Below are positions 42,814 to 52,018 of a stretch of 64,000 nucleotides of DNA, piece after piece. A program made the position numbers and the translations under genes. Source of the stretch: Verrucomicrobiales bacterium (GTDB lineage: Bacteria > Verrucomicrobiota > Verrucomicrobiae > Limisphaerales > UBA1100); assembly GCA_002721895.1 (NCBI GenBank), contig PBLV01000046.1, forward strand, positions 1-64,000, given 5' to 3'. Every line of letters starts with the position of its first letter. The stretch's first letter is position 1. The notes under the pieces were generated by a model. That model had not been told where the DNA came from. It saw nothing but the letters and a program-made list of their open reading frames with translations, and did no database searches.

Positions 42814-43562
42814 TTCTTCTTCGCACCCTTACGGGCCGTGGGTTTGTCATCTGCCGCGCTGAGATCCTCCACCATGCGCACGGCGTCCAGAGAGGTTTTT
42901 TCCATGGCCAGCACGAGGCTGCCGATTTCCGCGACGAGAAAATTGTAGGCCGCGTAAGCAGGAATGCCGATGGCCAGTCCCAGCGCGGTGGGGGTCAACG
43001 CACGGGAAAAGTGTGCATGGAGATTGGTCACCACCTCGTCCGTCATGAACCCCAGTACGGTGCCCAGCAAGCCCAGCAGCGGCGCCACTTGACCCACGGT
43101 GGCCAGCACCCACAAGTTGCGTTCTAAGCGCGCCACTTCGCCGGCGCCGGCGGCTTCCAAGGTTTCCTTCAATTCATCACGACTGCGGTCACGATTCACG
43201 ATCACCTCGCGCACCAGCCGTGCCGCCGGGCTGGGCGTGGCTTCACAGATGGAAATGGCTTCCACAATGTTGCCTCGTGACAACACGTTGCCCAAGCCTC
43301 CGACAAACTCCGTCGTGTTGATCTGCACACGATGATAAAGGAGATAACGTTCCGCAAACACCACGATGCCCGCCGCCGCCGCCAGCAACAACAGCCAGTT
43401 CATTGGGTTTTCCAGCAACGCCGGGGCATCCCTCTCTGAACCGGCTTGTTCCGCGACCGTGTCATCATGCGCGGCATCCCCGGCAGACGGTTGACCTCCC
43501 CCGCAGCCCAACAGAAAAACAAGCCCCAGCACCGCGATGTTGATCCAGAAAAATTGCTTCAT
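42810..43562 (-). CDS. exbB: ExbB/TolQ-like proton-channel protein with lipobox-like leader
   Basis: 250 residues from ATG 43562; an upstream ATG at 43619 is possible but hides the leader. The N-terminus (MKQFFWINIAVLGLVFLLGC) has a lipobox-like LLGC followed by GGG, unusual for an ExbB. The three core helices follow: about 55-75, 165-190 (VAPLLGLLGTVLGFM) and 205-230 (ALTPTALGLAIGIPAYAAY), and both conserved threonines of the channel are retained. It pairs with the exbD gene. Confidence 0.86.
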   Translation of the reverse strand: MKQFFWINIAVLGLVFLLGCGGGQPSAGDAAHDDTVAEQAGSERDAPALLENPMNWLLLLAAAAGIVVFAERYLLYHRVQINTTEFVGGLGNVLSRGNIVEAISICEATPSPAARLVREVIVNRDRSRDELKETLEAAGAGEVARLERNLWVLATVGQVAPLLGLLGTVLGFMTDEVVTNLHAHFSRALTPTALGLAIGIPAYAAYNFLVAEIGSLVLAMEKTSLDAVRMVEDLSAADDKPTARKGAKKK

Positions 43563-43675
43563 TCTGCTCTGATAATCGGCGGCGTTTATAGCCGCTTGAC
43601 CCGGAAGTTCCCAGCCCAAAGCCCACTGGAATAACTTCGCCTTGCCGCCCTCACCCCGGCTGCCATCCTCCGTCC

Positions 43676-44056
43676 ATGGAATCGCCCGATCAGCTCCGCG
43701 AACTGTTCCGCATGCAAAAGGCCCTCAACGAACGCATCGGCGTCCACACCGATGGCATGACCGACGAGCAAAAGACCGAGTGGGTGCTCAACTATTGCCG
43801 CGCCATGAGCCAGGAACTCGCGGAACTGACCGACAGTGTGCCATGGAAATGGTGGGCGAAATACCAAAAACTCGACGAACAAAATGCGCGCGTTGAAGTG
43901 GTGGATATGTTTCATTTTCTCATCAGCCTCGCGCAAGTGCTGGGCATGAGCGCGGATGATGTTTACGAAGCCTACCTGAAAAAGAACGAAGTCAACTTCC
44001 AGCGGCAGGAAAGTGGCTACACGGAAAAAGACCACGAGGATTCCAAGCACATCTAA
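43676..44056 (+). CDS. Dimeric all-alpha dUTPase-like / MazG-type pyrophosphatase
   Basis: 126 residues. The metal-binding helices read AMSQELAELTDSVPWKWW and ARVEVVDMFHFLISLAQ, with the ExxE and ExxD motifs of the MazG/dUTPase-2 superfamily; YGLS-type ending absent. It probably hydrolyses dUTP or another nucleotide. It is followed by hpt with a one-base overlap and the whole run 43676-45238 is one likely transcript. Confidence 0.82.
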   Translation: MESPDQLRELFRMQKALNERIGVHTDGMTDEQKTEWVLNYCRAMSQELAELTDSVPWKWWAKYQKLDEQNARVEVVDMFHFLISLAQVLGMSADDVYEAYLKKNEVNFQRQESGYTEKDHEDSKHI

Positions 44057-44616
44057 TGCCCCCCACCCCGCCACCGGCTCACCTCCGCGGGGAGATTGAG
44101 AGCGTCCTCATCGACGAGACGGAAATCGCCAAGCGCGTCCGGGAAATGGCAGCGGATATCGAGCGAAACTTCGTCGGCAAAGATTTACTTGTCGTTGCGC
44201 TGCTCACGGGCACGGTTCCTTTTCTAGCCGACCTCATCCGGCACATCACCCTGCCCTTGCGGCTGGATTTTATGGGAGTTTCAAGCTACGGCAACAACAC
44301 CACGCCGGGCGAACTGGTCTTCACCAAAGAACTGCGACTGGAGGCACAAGGCCGCGACGTGCTGCTGGTCGATGACATCCTCGACACGGGCAAAACTCTT
44401 CGTGCCGTCTTGGACAAACTTCACGCCTTGGAACCCAGCAGCCTGAAAACCTGCGTTCTTCTGGAAAAGAAATCCCGCCGTGCCGAGGAAATTACTGCCG
44501 ACTATGTGGGCTTTGAAATTCCCGATGCCTTCGTCGTGGGCTACGGCTTGGACTATGCCGAGCGTTACCGAAACCTGCCATTCATCGGCGTGCTGAAACC
44601 GGAGGTGTACACATGA
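44056..44616 (+). CDS. hpt: Hypoxanthine phosphoribosyltransferase
   Basis: 186 residues. The PRPP-binding motif is VLLVDDILDTGKTLRAV; VSSYGNNTTPGELVF, EKKSRRAEEITADYVGFEIPDAFVVGYGLDYAERYRNLP completes the Hpt layout. It salvages hypoxanthine/guanine. ATG overlaps the previous TAA (TAATG), and the stop overlaps moaD by four bases. Confidence 0.93.
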   Translation: MPPTPPPAHLRGEIESVLIDETEIAKRVREMAADIERNFVGKDLLVVALLTGTVPFLADLIRHITLPLRLDFMGVSSYGNNTTPGELVFTKELRLEAQGRDVLLVDDILDTGKTLRAVLDKLHALEPSSLKTCVLLEKKSRRAEEITADYVGFEIPDAFVVGYGLDYAERYRNLPFIGVLKPEVYT

Positions 44617-44858
44617 CTGTCACGGTGAAATTTTGGTCCTACTTTCGCGACCTCACCGGCTGCACCCAAACCACCACCAGCTTGCCCGAAGGGACAACGC
44701 TCGGCGCATTGCACCAGAAGATGATCGAGCAATTCCCCAAGCTCGCCGGCACTGGCAACTGTACCCTCAAGGCGGTCGGCGTGGATTATCAGGATGACGA
44801 CCATGTTTTAAGCGACGGCGATGAGGTTTCGCTGTTCCCCCCCGTACAAGGTGGCTGA
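44613..44858 (+). CDS. moaD: Molybdopterin synthase small subunit (MoaD)
   Basis: 81 residues of ubiquitin-like fold (TVKFWSYFRDLTGC, GDEVSLFPPVQGG) ending in the essential Gly-Gly that becomes the thiocarboxylate. It delivers sulfur to the MoaE subunit encoded two bases downstream. moaA and moaC are not in the window. Confidence 0.92.
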   Translation: MTVTVKFWSYFRDLTGCTQTTTSLPEGTTLGALHQKMIEQFPKLAGTGNCTLKAVGVDYQDDDHVLSDGDEVSLFPPVQGG

Positions 44859-44860
44859 AG

Positions 44861-45238
44861 ATGAAGCGCGAAATCACACTGACCCCCCTCCCCATCACCG
44901 CCGCCGCGCAAGAAATGGGTAGCGACATGGGCGCGGTGGTCACCTTTCATGGCGTTGTCCGCGACAAGGAAGATGGAACTCCCATCTCCGCCATTGATTA
45001 CGAGGCCAACGAGTTCATGGCCCGCCACCAGTTCGGCCTGATTTTTGATGCGCTCGAACAAGAGTGGCCACTGGAGTCCGTGCGACTCATCCACCGCTTG
45101 GGCGTGGTGCCAGTGAACGAACCCTCTCTCTGGGTGGAAGTGATCGCCCCACACCGCGCCGAGGCATTTGCCGCTTGCCAGCACCTGATTAACGAGATGA
45201 AAAGGAAGGTACCCATCTGGAAACACCCAGTCGCGTAG
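44861..45238 (+). CDS. moaE: Molybdopterin synthase catalytic subunit (MoaE)
   Basis: 125 residues. GAVVTFHGVVRDKEDG, IDYEANEFMARHQ, VRLIHRLGVVPVNEPSLWVEVIAPHR and NEMKRKVPIWK (active-site lysines) identify MoaE, which converts cPMP to molybdopterin with MoaD. Slightly short at the C-terminus compared with the about 150-residue E. coli protein. Convergent to the helicase with a six-base gap. Confidence 0.93.
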   Translation: MKREITLTPLPITAAAQEMGSDMGAVVTFHGVVRDKEDGTPISAIDYEANEFMARHQFGLIFDALEQEWPLESVRLIHRLGVVPVNEPSLWVEVIAPHRAEAFAACQHLINEMKRKVPIWKHPVA

Positions 45239-45244
45239 GAGGTT

Positions 45245-47263
45245 TCAATCCAGCGCGGCACGCATGGCCGCGAACATGTCCGCGCCTTCCTCCACGCTCA
45301 CTGGCTCCGCTGCCTTCTCATTCAAATCCTCAACCAGTGTGTCAGGAATTTCCTTCAAGAAACTCGAGGGATGACAGGGGACCACGGAGCCAAATTTTTT
45401 CCGGCTCAGGCAATGGGTCAGGGTCAGGGTCTTCATGGCCCGCGTAATGGCCACGTAGAACAATCGGCGTTCTTCATCCAGCGTGCCCTCTTCCATGGAC
45501 CGCGTGTGGGGCAGCAACCCCTCCTCACAACCCACAAGGTGAACATGCGGATACTCCAGCCCCTTACAGCTATGGGTGGTAATCAGCGTCACCGCATCGC
45601 CGGCGTCCTCCTTTTCACTTTCGCGCTCGGCATCCAGAGTCAGGTCATCCAGGAATTGGCCCAGCCGTTCAGCAGGCAGGAGGTCATTCTTCTCGTCCAT
45701 CGTGGCCACGAGATCCTTTAGATTCTGCATGCGGTTCTCGGCAGTTTCGAGATTCTTTTCTCCTTTGCGCAATTCCGCCGCATACTCGATCTCCGCAAGG
45801 AAATCCGTCGCCCATTGCACGAGCGAAAGGTGCTCATCCTTTAACCGGCCCCTGCATTGATACACCAACTCAATGAAATCCTCCATCGCCCGGCGCGTGC
45901 GCGGCTGAAAATCAGCGCGCACCAAGTCCTTGTTCGTGGCCGCCCACACACTGCAATCATGGGTCTGGCTGGCGGCCAACAGGCGCTCCATGGTCACGTC
46001 ACTTAAGCCGCGCGACGGAACATTGGCGATACGCAGCAGACTGGCATCGTCATTAGGGTTGATAAAGGTTTTTAAATAAGCCAGAAAGTCCCGAATTTCC
46101 CTCCGGTCAAAAAAACTTTGCCCACCAATGAGATGGTAGCGGACACCAGCAGCGCGCAGGGCTGTCTCCAGCGGCCGGGCCTGCATGTTGGTACGGAATA
46201 GGATGGCTTGTTCCCGCCAGGGAATGCGACGCGCCATGCGGTTGAACTCAATCTCATCCACCACCGTACGCGCCTCTTCATCCTCATCCTCGAAGGCCTG
46301 AAGGCGAATCAGGTCACCCTGACCATTGGCGGACCACAATTGCTTTTCGCGCCGCTGGGGGTTGTTCCGAATGACGGCATTCGCGGCATCAAGAATCGTG
46401 TTGGTGGACCGGTAGTTTTGTTCCAGCTTGATCACCTTGACGCCAGGAAAATGCTCCTCGAGGTTTAGCAAGTTTGTGACATCCGCGCCGCGCCAACCGT
46501 AGATGCTCTGATCGTCATCGCCCACCACGCAAACATTTTGATGCTCGTCGGCCAAGGCGCGCATCAATTCAAACTGCGCCGTGTTCGTGTCCTGATACTC
46601 GTCAACCATGATGAACCGGTACCGCGCGCGGCACTGTTCCAGGGCGTCGGGGTGCTCCTCGAAAAGTTTCAGCGTAAGCACCAGCAAGTCATCAAAATCA
46701 ACAGCATTGCACGCCTTCAAGGCCGTGTCGTAACGGCGCCGTAAAGTCTCAGCCATTGCCAAACTGTCTTCATCGGCAAAAATGGAGCGGCCCGGGCCGG
46801 CGTTCTTAATGCGGCTCAAGAGCCCGTGCAGTTCGCGTGGGCCCACCTTCACATCCTTGCCTGAAATGGCCGCGAGAATTTTCTTCACCACGCCCAACTG
46901 TTCACTCTCACTGTAGATGACAAAATTGCGCTTATAGCCGAGCTTCTCAATGTGCCGCCGCAGAATGCGTACGCAGAGGGAGTGGAAGGTACAAATGGTG
47001 GGCTTTGTCGGCCGGCCGTCATCCCGGGCGGGCAACTTGGGGATGAGCTTGACCACACGCTGCTGCATTTCGCGCGCAGCCTTATTGGTGAACGTCACGG
47101 CCAAGATATGATCCGGCGGAATTCCCCGATCCACCATGTGCGCCACGCGATGAGTGAGCGTGCGCGTTTTACCCGTCCCGGCCCCGGCGAGAATGAGCAC
47201 CGGCCCCTCGAGTGTGGCAGCAGCGTCACGTTGCTGGGGGTTTAGCCTGGAAAGATCGACCAT
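45245..47263 (-). CDS. UvrD/PcrA/Rep-type DNA helicase (superfamily 1)
   Basis: 672 residues from ATG 47263 (MVDLSRLNPQQRDA); a start 18 codons upstream adds non-family sequence. SF1A motifs: LILAGAGTGKT (I), AVTFTNKAAREM (Ia), VDEYQDTN (II), VVGDDDQSIYGWRGA (III), LEQNYRSTN (IV), THSCKGLEYPHVHLVG (V), RRLFYVAITRA (VI). It unwinds DNA in repair and replication restart. The C-terminal 40 residues are shorter than in PcrA, where the RNA-polymerase-contacting tail lies. The gene symbol is left open because UvrD, PcrA and Rep are hard to separate here. Confidence 0.93.
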   Translation of the reverse strand: MVDLSRLNPQQRDAAATLEGPVLILAGAGTGKTRTLTHRVAHMVDRGIPPDHILAVTFTNKAAREMQQRVVKLIPKLPARDDGRPTKPTICTFHSLCVRILRRHIEKLGYKRNFVIYSESEQLGVVKKILAAISGKDVKVGPRELHGLLSRIKNAGPGRSIFADEDSLAMAETLRRRYDTALKACNAVDFDDLLVLTLKLFEEHPDALEQCRARYRFIMVDEYQDTNTAQFELMRALADEHQNVCVVGDDDQSIYGWRGADVTNLLNLEEHFPGVKVIKLEQNYRSTNTILDAANAVIRNNPQRREKQLWSANGQGDLIRLQAFEDEDEEARTVVDEIEFNRMARRIPWREQAILFRTNMQARPLETALRAAGVRYHLIGGQSFFDRREIRDFLAYLKTFINPNDDASLLRIANVPSRGLSDVTMERLLAASQTHDCSVWAATNKDLVRADFQPRTRRAMEDFIELVYQCRGRLKDEHLSLVQWATDFLAEIEYAAELRKGEKNLETAENRMQNLKDLVATMDEKNDLLPAERLGQFLDDLTLDAERESEKEDAGDAVTLITTHSCKGLEYPHVHLVGCEEGLLPHTRSMEEGTLDEERRLFYVAITRAMKTLTLTHCLSRKKFGSVVPCHPSSFLKEIPDTLVEDLNEKAAEPVSVEEGADMFAAMRAALD

Positions 47264-47375
47264 GGGCGGCGCGAGTAAAACCGAGCCCGAAGCTCGCGCC
47301 AATGGGAAGTTAGTCACGGGTTGTTGAAAGCACTGCAGACTCGCCCTCGGCGGTTTTCTGCCATAGTCTCAACCC

Positions 47376-47765
47376 GTGCTCTCGCGAAAAACACAAAAGA
47401 CCGAGGCCAGTCAAGCCTCCTGGCGCACCGGCGACGAACGCCTCGTTAAATTAACCGAGGCCGCCGCGGGTAAGGTGACAGCACTGCTGCAACGACAGGG
47501 CCGCCCGGAGGGCGTGTTGCGCGTTGCCGTGATTGGCGGCGGTTGTAGCGGACTCCAGTACAAAATGGATTTACAAGACGCACCCGTCAACCGGGACATC
47601 CTAGTGGAAAGCCAAGGCGTGCGCGTAGTGGTGGATCCCAAGAGCGCGCTCTATGTCACGGGCAGCGAGCTGGACTATAGTAACAGCCTTGAAGACGCCG
47701 GTTTCCAGGTCAACAACCCCAATGCCGCCACCACCTGTTCCTGCGGCGAAAGCTTCAGCGCCTAA
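47376..47765 (+). CDS. A-type Fe-S carrier (IscA/ErpA/HesB family)
   Basis: 129 residues. The cluster ligands are in VIGGGCSGLQY and ATTCSCGESF (three cysteines), the A-type carrier signature. It has a 20-residue N-terminal extension. The stop is followed directly by the HscB-like gene, so the two likely act in Fe-S protein maturation. Confidence 0.92.
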   Translation: MLSRKTQKTEASQASWRTGDERLVKLTEAAAGKVTALLQRQGRPEGVLRVAVIGGGCSGLQYKMDLQDAPVNRDILVESQGVRVVVDPKSALYVTGSELDYSNSLEDAGFQVNNPNAATTCSCGESFSA

Positions 47766-48344
47766 ATGGACTGTTTCGCGCTGCTTGATGAGCCGCGACA
47801 ACCTTGGCTGGATGCGGCGGCGTTAAAGGAAAAATTTCTTACTCAAAGCGCCCCGACCCATCCGGACAAATTCACCGAGGCCGCCGAAAAAGAAGCTGCC
47901 CAAGCCCGCTTCACAGAATTAAACACAGCCCATGAAACCTTGCGCGCTCCCAAGCATCGCCTAGCTCACCTCCTCACGCTTGAGCGCGGCGCCAAGCCTG
48001 GAGAGGTTCACGACATCCCTCCGGACACGGCGGATCTTTTCCTGACTGTGGGCAGCGCTTTAAAACCGGTTGACTCTTTTCTCTCAGAGCAGAACGCGCT
48101 CGACTCACCCTTGCTAAAAGCCAGAGCCATGCCCAGAGCTCTGGAACTGCTTGACCAAGTCAACACCCTGCAACAGGAAATCCACGGGCGACTGGAGGCC
48201 GCCGACAAACAACTCCAGGAACTAAACAATCATTGGCCAAGCGCCCGCGCGCTGGAGGCCGCCGAGCAGCTTTACCATGAGTACAGCTACCTCGGCCGCT
48301 GGTGCCAGCAACTGCAAGATCGCGCAGTGCGGCTCGGGTTTTAA
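47766..48344 (+). CDS. HscB-like J-domain co-chaperone
   Basis: 192 residues. A J domain with THPDKF (His32-Pro33-Asp34), the HscB form of the HPD motif, is followed by FTELNTAHETLRAPKHRLAHLL and a helical C-terminal HscB_C-type domain. It should stimulate an Hsp70 (HscA/DnaK) for handing Fe-S clusters on; no hsp70 gene is in the window. It abuts the A-type carrier gene with no spacer. Confidence 0.85.
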   Translation: MDCFALLDEPRQPWLDAAALKEKFLTQSAPTHPDKFTEAAEKEAAQARFTELNTAHETLRAPKHRLAHLLTLERGAKPGEVHDIPPDTADLFLTVGSALKPVDSFLSEQNALDSPLLKARAMPRALELLDQVNTLQQEIHGRLEAADKQLQELNNHWPSARALEAAEQLYHEYSYLGRWCQQLQDRAVRLGF

Positions 48345-48498
48345 AAAATCCTCCGCGCATATTGCGCGCACCGGGGAATGGGTGTACCTTGTTCCATGGG
48401 CAACAGGGGTCGCCATTCGGTCACCGCCAGCCAAGGGGCTCGTCCGGCCCGGGTTGCCCACACTTCTTCTCCCAAACTCATCTCAACCCAGGCATGTC

Positions 48499-49398
48499 AT
48501 GAAAATCTCAGCCCTGTCTTTAGCGCTGTTCCTTGCCGGCACAGTTGTCGGCTCGTCTCAGGAACGAATTTTCAAATTCCGTGATGGCACGACACTCCGG
48601 GCATCTGTCCACACTATGGGCACATGGGGACCCACCGCCCGGGGCCTAATCCTGAAAGTCAATGACGCCATTTACTTTCACGATTACCCCTCGGCCAAAG
48701 GCTCTCTGGCCCCACCCGTCAGCGAGTCCTCTGCCAACCCGGACGGCCTGCCCAGCTGTTCCCCGGCCCGGATCAGTTTCTACCATTTCGTGCCAGAAAC
48801 ACTTCGGGAACTCTCGGCCAACATGGGCAGCATGGCAGGCACCACGACCCCCAGCATACAGCGTGGCATCAACGCCGCTTTGAAAACCCCCGTGGGATTT
48901 CTGACCCCGTCTAGCACCAGCCTAACAATGGCTTGGCAGATGCAGGTCGAGCAGGAAATGGGGGCGGCCTTTAAATCCGGGAAGGCCGTCTGGGGCAAAC
49001 AAATCCGCGCTCGGGCGACCGCCGGGCAGGGCATGACGTCCCCCCAGCCCACGACCGCCACCACCCCGGCAATTGCAACGGCGGGAGACATGGCACCGGT
49101 TGCGGCCCCGGCAAATCTTCCGGTCGCAACTCCCGCCAATACCGCCTCGTTGCAATTGCCGGCAAGGCGGATGATCTGGACAACCGGTTCCGGTTCCCGC
49201 AATCGCCTCGATTTGGACTACATCGGCTCCAACGCCTTCACCATTCAGGGGTTGTTTGGCCGGCCAGATGAAGTCCGCGGAGAATGGTGGGGCTACCGCC
49301 AAATGCACATCACCGATTTCCCCAGCGCGCGGCGTTACACCGTCGCGTGGTTTGGGTTCCAAAACGGCATCCTGCGAGCCGTGCGCATCGGGAACTGA
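48499..49398 (+). CDS. Secreted protein of unknown function
   Basis: 299 residues from ATG 48499 (signal peptide MKISALSLALFLAGTVVGSSQ). The start of the mature part (FKFRDGTTLRASVHTMG) and the end (SNAFTIQGLFGRPDEVRGEWW, then YTVAWFGFQNGILRAVRIGN) look conserved and beta-rich. The middle is an Ala/Thr/Pro linker. No recognised domain. A hairpin follows directly after the stop. Confidence 0.75.
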   Translation: MKISALSLALFLAGTVVGSSQERIFKFRDGTTLRASVHTMGTWGPTARGLILKVNDAIYFHDYPSAKGSLAPPVSESSANPDGLPSCSPARISFYHFVPETLRELSANMGSMAGTTTPSIQRGINAALKTPVGFLTPSSTSLTMAWQMQVEQEMGAAFKSGKAVWGKQIRARATAGQGMTSPQPTTATTPAIATAGDMAPVAAPANLPVATPANTASLQLPARRMIWTTGSGSRNRLDLDYIGSNAFTIQGLFGRPDEVRGEWWGYRQMHITDFPSARRYTVAWFGFQNGILRAVRIGN

Positions 49399-49447
49399 TG
49401 CGCGCGCGGCGGCGGTGTATTTTGATTGAATCCCGCCGCCGCGCATC
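49397..49447 (+). terminator. GC-rich hairpin with CGG/CCG arms ahead of the PQQ-like gene
   Basis: Left arm 49397-49415 and right arm 49433-49447 pair over 15 bases with a four-base bulge, beginning at the stop codon of the upstream gene. No T-tract follows, so it may be an mRNA-end stabiliser, Rho-linked terminator or attenuator rather than an intrinsic terminator. Confidence 0.45.
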
Positions 49448-49475
49448 TTATCCAATGGGGAGTACAACATTCACC

Positions 49476-50699
49476 ATGCGCAAACTCATTGTTCTCTCCT
49501 TAATCTCACTCACCCTTCCAGCACTGGCCATCGACTGGCCACAATGGCGCGGCCCCAACCGCGACGGCATCAACACCGAGAAAAATCTTCTCGATGAATG
49601 GCCCGAGGACGGCCCCAAGCTGCTTTGGCGCGCCAAGGGCGTGGGCGCCGGCTTTTCCAGCGTGGTATCCTCGGGAGGCGTCCTCTATACGCTCGGCGAC
49701 GTGGATGATGCCTGTTACCTCATCGCGCTGGACACCAAGGGCAACCATTTGTGGAAAGGCCGGGTGGGTGATCCGCAAGGCCATCGCGGCTATCCCGGCC
49801 CTCGCTCCACCCCGACCATTGCCGGCGGCAAAGCCTACGCCTTGGGCCAGCATGGCGACTTGGTTTGCTTCGACCTGAAAGCGAAGAAGGAATCTTGGCG
49901 TGTGAATGTGGCCTCTGACTTTGGCGGCCAAATGATGAGTGGATGGCGTTGGAGCGAATCACCGTTAGTGGATGGAGACAAGGTGGTAGTCACGCCCGGC
50001 GGAAGCAAGGGCGCGATGATTGCCCTCAACAAGGACAACGGCGAGGTGATATGGCGCTGCAAGGATTTCAAGGATCGCGCGGGCTACAGTTCCATTATTA
50101 TCCGCGAGATTGGCGGCCAGCGCCAATACATCCAATTGACCGGCGAGAGCGTGGTGGGCGTGGACGCCGGCAACGGCAAGCTCCTTTGGCAGGCCGCCCG
50201 CAAGGGCCGCACGGCCGTGATCAGCACGCCGGTCTACGACAAGGGACACCTCTTTGTCACCAGTGCCTATAATGTCGGCTGTAACGGCTTCAAGGTCTCC
50301 TACGAGAATGGCGAATTTACCGCCAAGGAGATTTACAAGCACGCCGGCAGTGTCGGCATGGCCAATCACCACGGCGGTGCCATCCGTGTGGGAGACCATG
50401 TTTACGGCTCCAATGGCGGCAATCTTTCCTGCATCGAGCTGGGCACCGGCAAAGTGATGTGGAACGAGCGCAGCGCGGGCAAGGGCGCCATCATCGTTGT
50501 GGGCGGCAAGATCATTCTGCGTACTGAGCGTGGCCCGGTTTCGCTCGTGAAATTATCACCCGACGGCTACGAAGAAATCAGCCGCTTCGAGCAGCCCGAC
50601 CGCACGCGTGCACGGGCTTGGTCGCATCCCATCGTAAGCGATGGTGTCCTTTATCTGAAGGATCAGGACACCCTCTTCGCGTACGATCTGCGCAAATAG
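49476..50699 (+). CDS. Secreted PQQ-binding-like beta-propeller (copy 1)
   Basis: 407 residues from ATG 49476 (signal peptide MRKLIVLSLISLTLPALA). The propeller starts DWPQWRGPNRDGINTEKNLL and shows repeated W-type blades (LIALDTKGNHLWKGRVGD, GTGKVMWNERSAGKGAII), as in PQQ-like/BamB-like proteins of this phylum. PQQ binding is not proven. A tandem copy follows at 50799. Confidence 0.9.
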   Translation: MRKLIVLSLISLTLPALAIDWPQWRGPNRDGINTEKNLLDEWPEDGPKLLWRAKGVGAGFSSVVSSGGVLYTLGDVDDACYLIALDTKGNHLWKGRVGDPQGHRGYPGPRSTPTIAGGKAYALGQHGDLVCFDLKAKKESWRVNVASDFGGQMMSGWRWSESPLVDGDKVVVTPGGSKGAMIALNKDNGEVIWRCKDFKDRAGYSSIIIREIGGQRQYIQLTGESVVGVDAGNGKLLWQAARKGRTAVISTPVYDKGHLFVTSAYNVGCNGFKVSYENGEFTAKEIYKHAGSVGMANHHGGAIRVGDHVYGSNGGNLSCIELGTGKVMWNERSAGKGAIIVVGGKIILRTERGPVSLVKLSPDGYEEISRFEQPDRTRARAWSHPIVSDGVLYLKDQDTLFAYDLRK

Positions 50700-50798
50700 A
50701 TTGAAGAGGCCGAGTCGCGCGGCTGGCGTAAATCCGGCACCATACCGGCGATTCCAAAAAAGTGTTGTTCCGGGGGCCAAAAAGCCTACCCTCGGCAC

Positions 50799-52013
50799 AT
50801 GAATCGCGCACTCGCATTTTCTCTCACCACACTCTTCAGCCTGCAAATTCTGGCCATCGACTGGCCGCAATGGCGCGGGCCGAACCGCGACGGGGTCAAC
50901 ACGGAAGCCAACCTGCTGGATGAATGGCCTGAGAATGGCCCCAAACTACTATGGCGCACGGAGGGACTCGGTGCCGGATTTTCCAGTGTCAGCGTGGCGA
51001 AGGGCCGCATTTTCACGATGGGCGACGGCAAGACGGCCAGCCACGTCTTTTGCCTTTCCGAAAAAAACGGCGGCCTGTTTTGGACCTCCAAGCCCGTTGG
51101 CAAAACCGGTGGCAACTATAAGGGAACCCGCAGTACTCCCACCGTGGTGGAAGGATTAGTTTATGCGCTCGGCCAATTTGGCGACCTCGTTTGCCTGAAG
51201 GCGGAAACAGGCGTGGAGGTCTGGCGCCGCAGCCTGACCAAGGATTTTGGCGGACGCTCCGGCGGCTGGAACTACACGGAAAGCCCGCTGGTGGATGGAG
51301 ACAAAGTAATTGTCACTCCGGGCGGCGGCAAGGGCGCAGCCGTGGCCCTGAACCGCATGAACGGCGAACTGATTTGGCAAAGCAGGGACTTTACCGACGG
51401 CGCGCAGTACAGCTCCTTTATCGTCCGTGAGTTTGGCGGCGAGCGCCAATACATCCAACTCACAGGCGCCAATGTCGTGTCGCTCTCCGCCAAGACCGGC
51501 AAGGTTCTCTGGAAAGCCCCGCGACGCGGACGCACCGCCACCGTCAGCACTCCCATCTTCCATGAGGGCCGTGTTTTTGTCAGCAGCTCCTACGGAGTCG
51601 GATGCAATGGTTTTAAAGTCACTTACGATGGCACGAGCTTTTCCACCGAGCAGACCTACGCCAACAAAACCATCTCCAACCACCACGGCGGCTGCATTCG
51701 AGTGGGGGGTTATGTTTATGGCTCCAGCGGCGGCACCCTCGCCTGCATGGATTTGGTAACCGGCGAGGAGATGTGGCGCGAACGCAGCGCCGGCAAGGGC
51801 GCCATCGTGGTGGCTGACGGCAAAATCATCCTCCGAGCCGAGAAAGGCCCCGTCTCGCTTGTTGAACTAAACCCCAAGGCCTACAAGGAAATCAGCCGCT
51901 TCGACCAGCCCGACCGCACCCGCGCAAACGCGTGGTCACACCCGGTCGTAAGCAACGGCGTCCTGTACCTGAAGGATCAGGGGCTCCTCCTCGCCTACGA
52001 CCTGCGCAAATAG
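50799..52013 (+). CDS. Secreted PQQ-binding-like beta-propeller (copy 2)
   Basis: 404 residues, signal peptide MNRALAFSLTTLFSLQILA. By eye about 60 percent identical to copy 1 over its length (both carry DWPQWRGPNRDG, NHHGGxIRVG, EISRFxQPDRTRAxAWSHP), including the ending YLKDQ..L.AYDLRK. A tandem duplicate, separated by a 99-base gap with no sign of a terminator. The copies may accept different substrates. Confidence 0.9.
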   Translation: MNRALAFSLTTLFSLQILAIDWPQWRGPNRDGVNTEANLLDEWPENGPKLLWRTEGLGAGFSSVSVAKGRIFTMGDGKTASHVFCLSEKNGGLFWTSKPVGKTGGNYKGTRSTPTVVEGLVYALGQFGDLVCLKAETGVEVWRRSLTKDFGGRSGGWNYTESPLVDGDKVIVTPGGGKGAAVALNRMNGELIWQSRDFTDGAQYSSFIVREFGGERQYIQLTGANVVSLSAKTGKVLWKAPRRGRTATVSTPIFHEGRVFVSSSYGVGCNGFKVTYDGTSFSTEQTYANKTISNHHGGCIRVGGYVYGSSGGTLACMDLVTGEEMWRERSAGKGAIVVADGKIILRAEKGPVSLVELNPKAYKEISRFDQPDRTRANAWSHPVVSNGVLYLKDQGLLLAYDLRK

Positions 52014-52018
52014 GCCCC

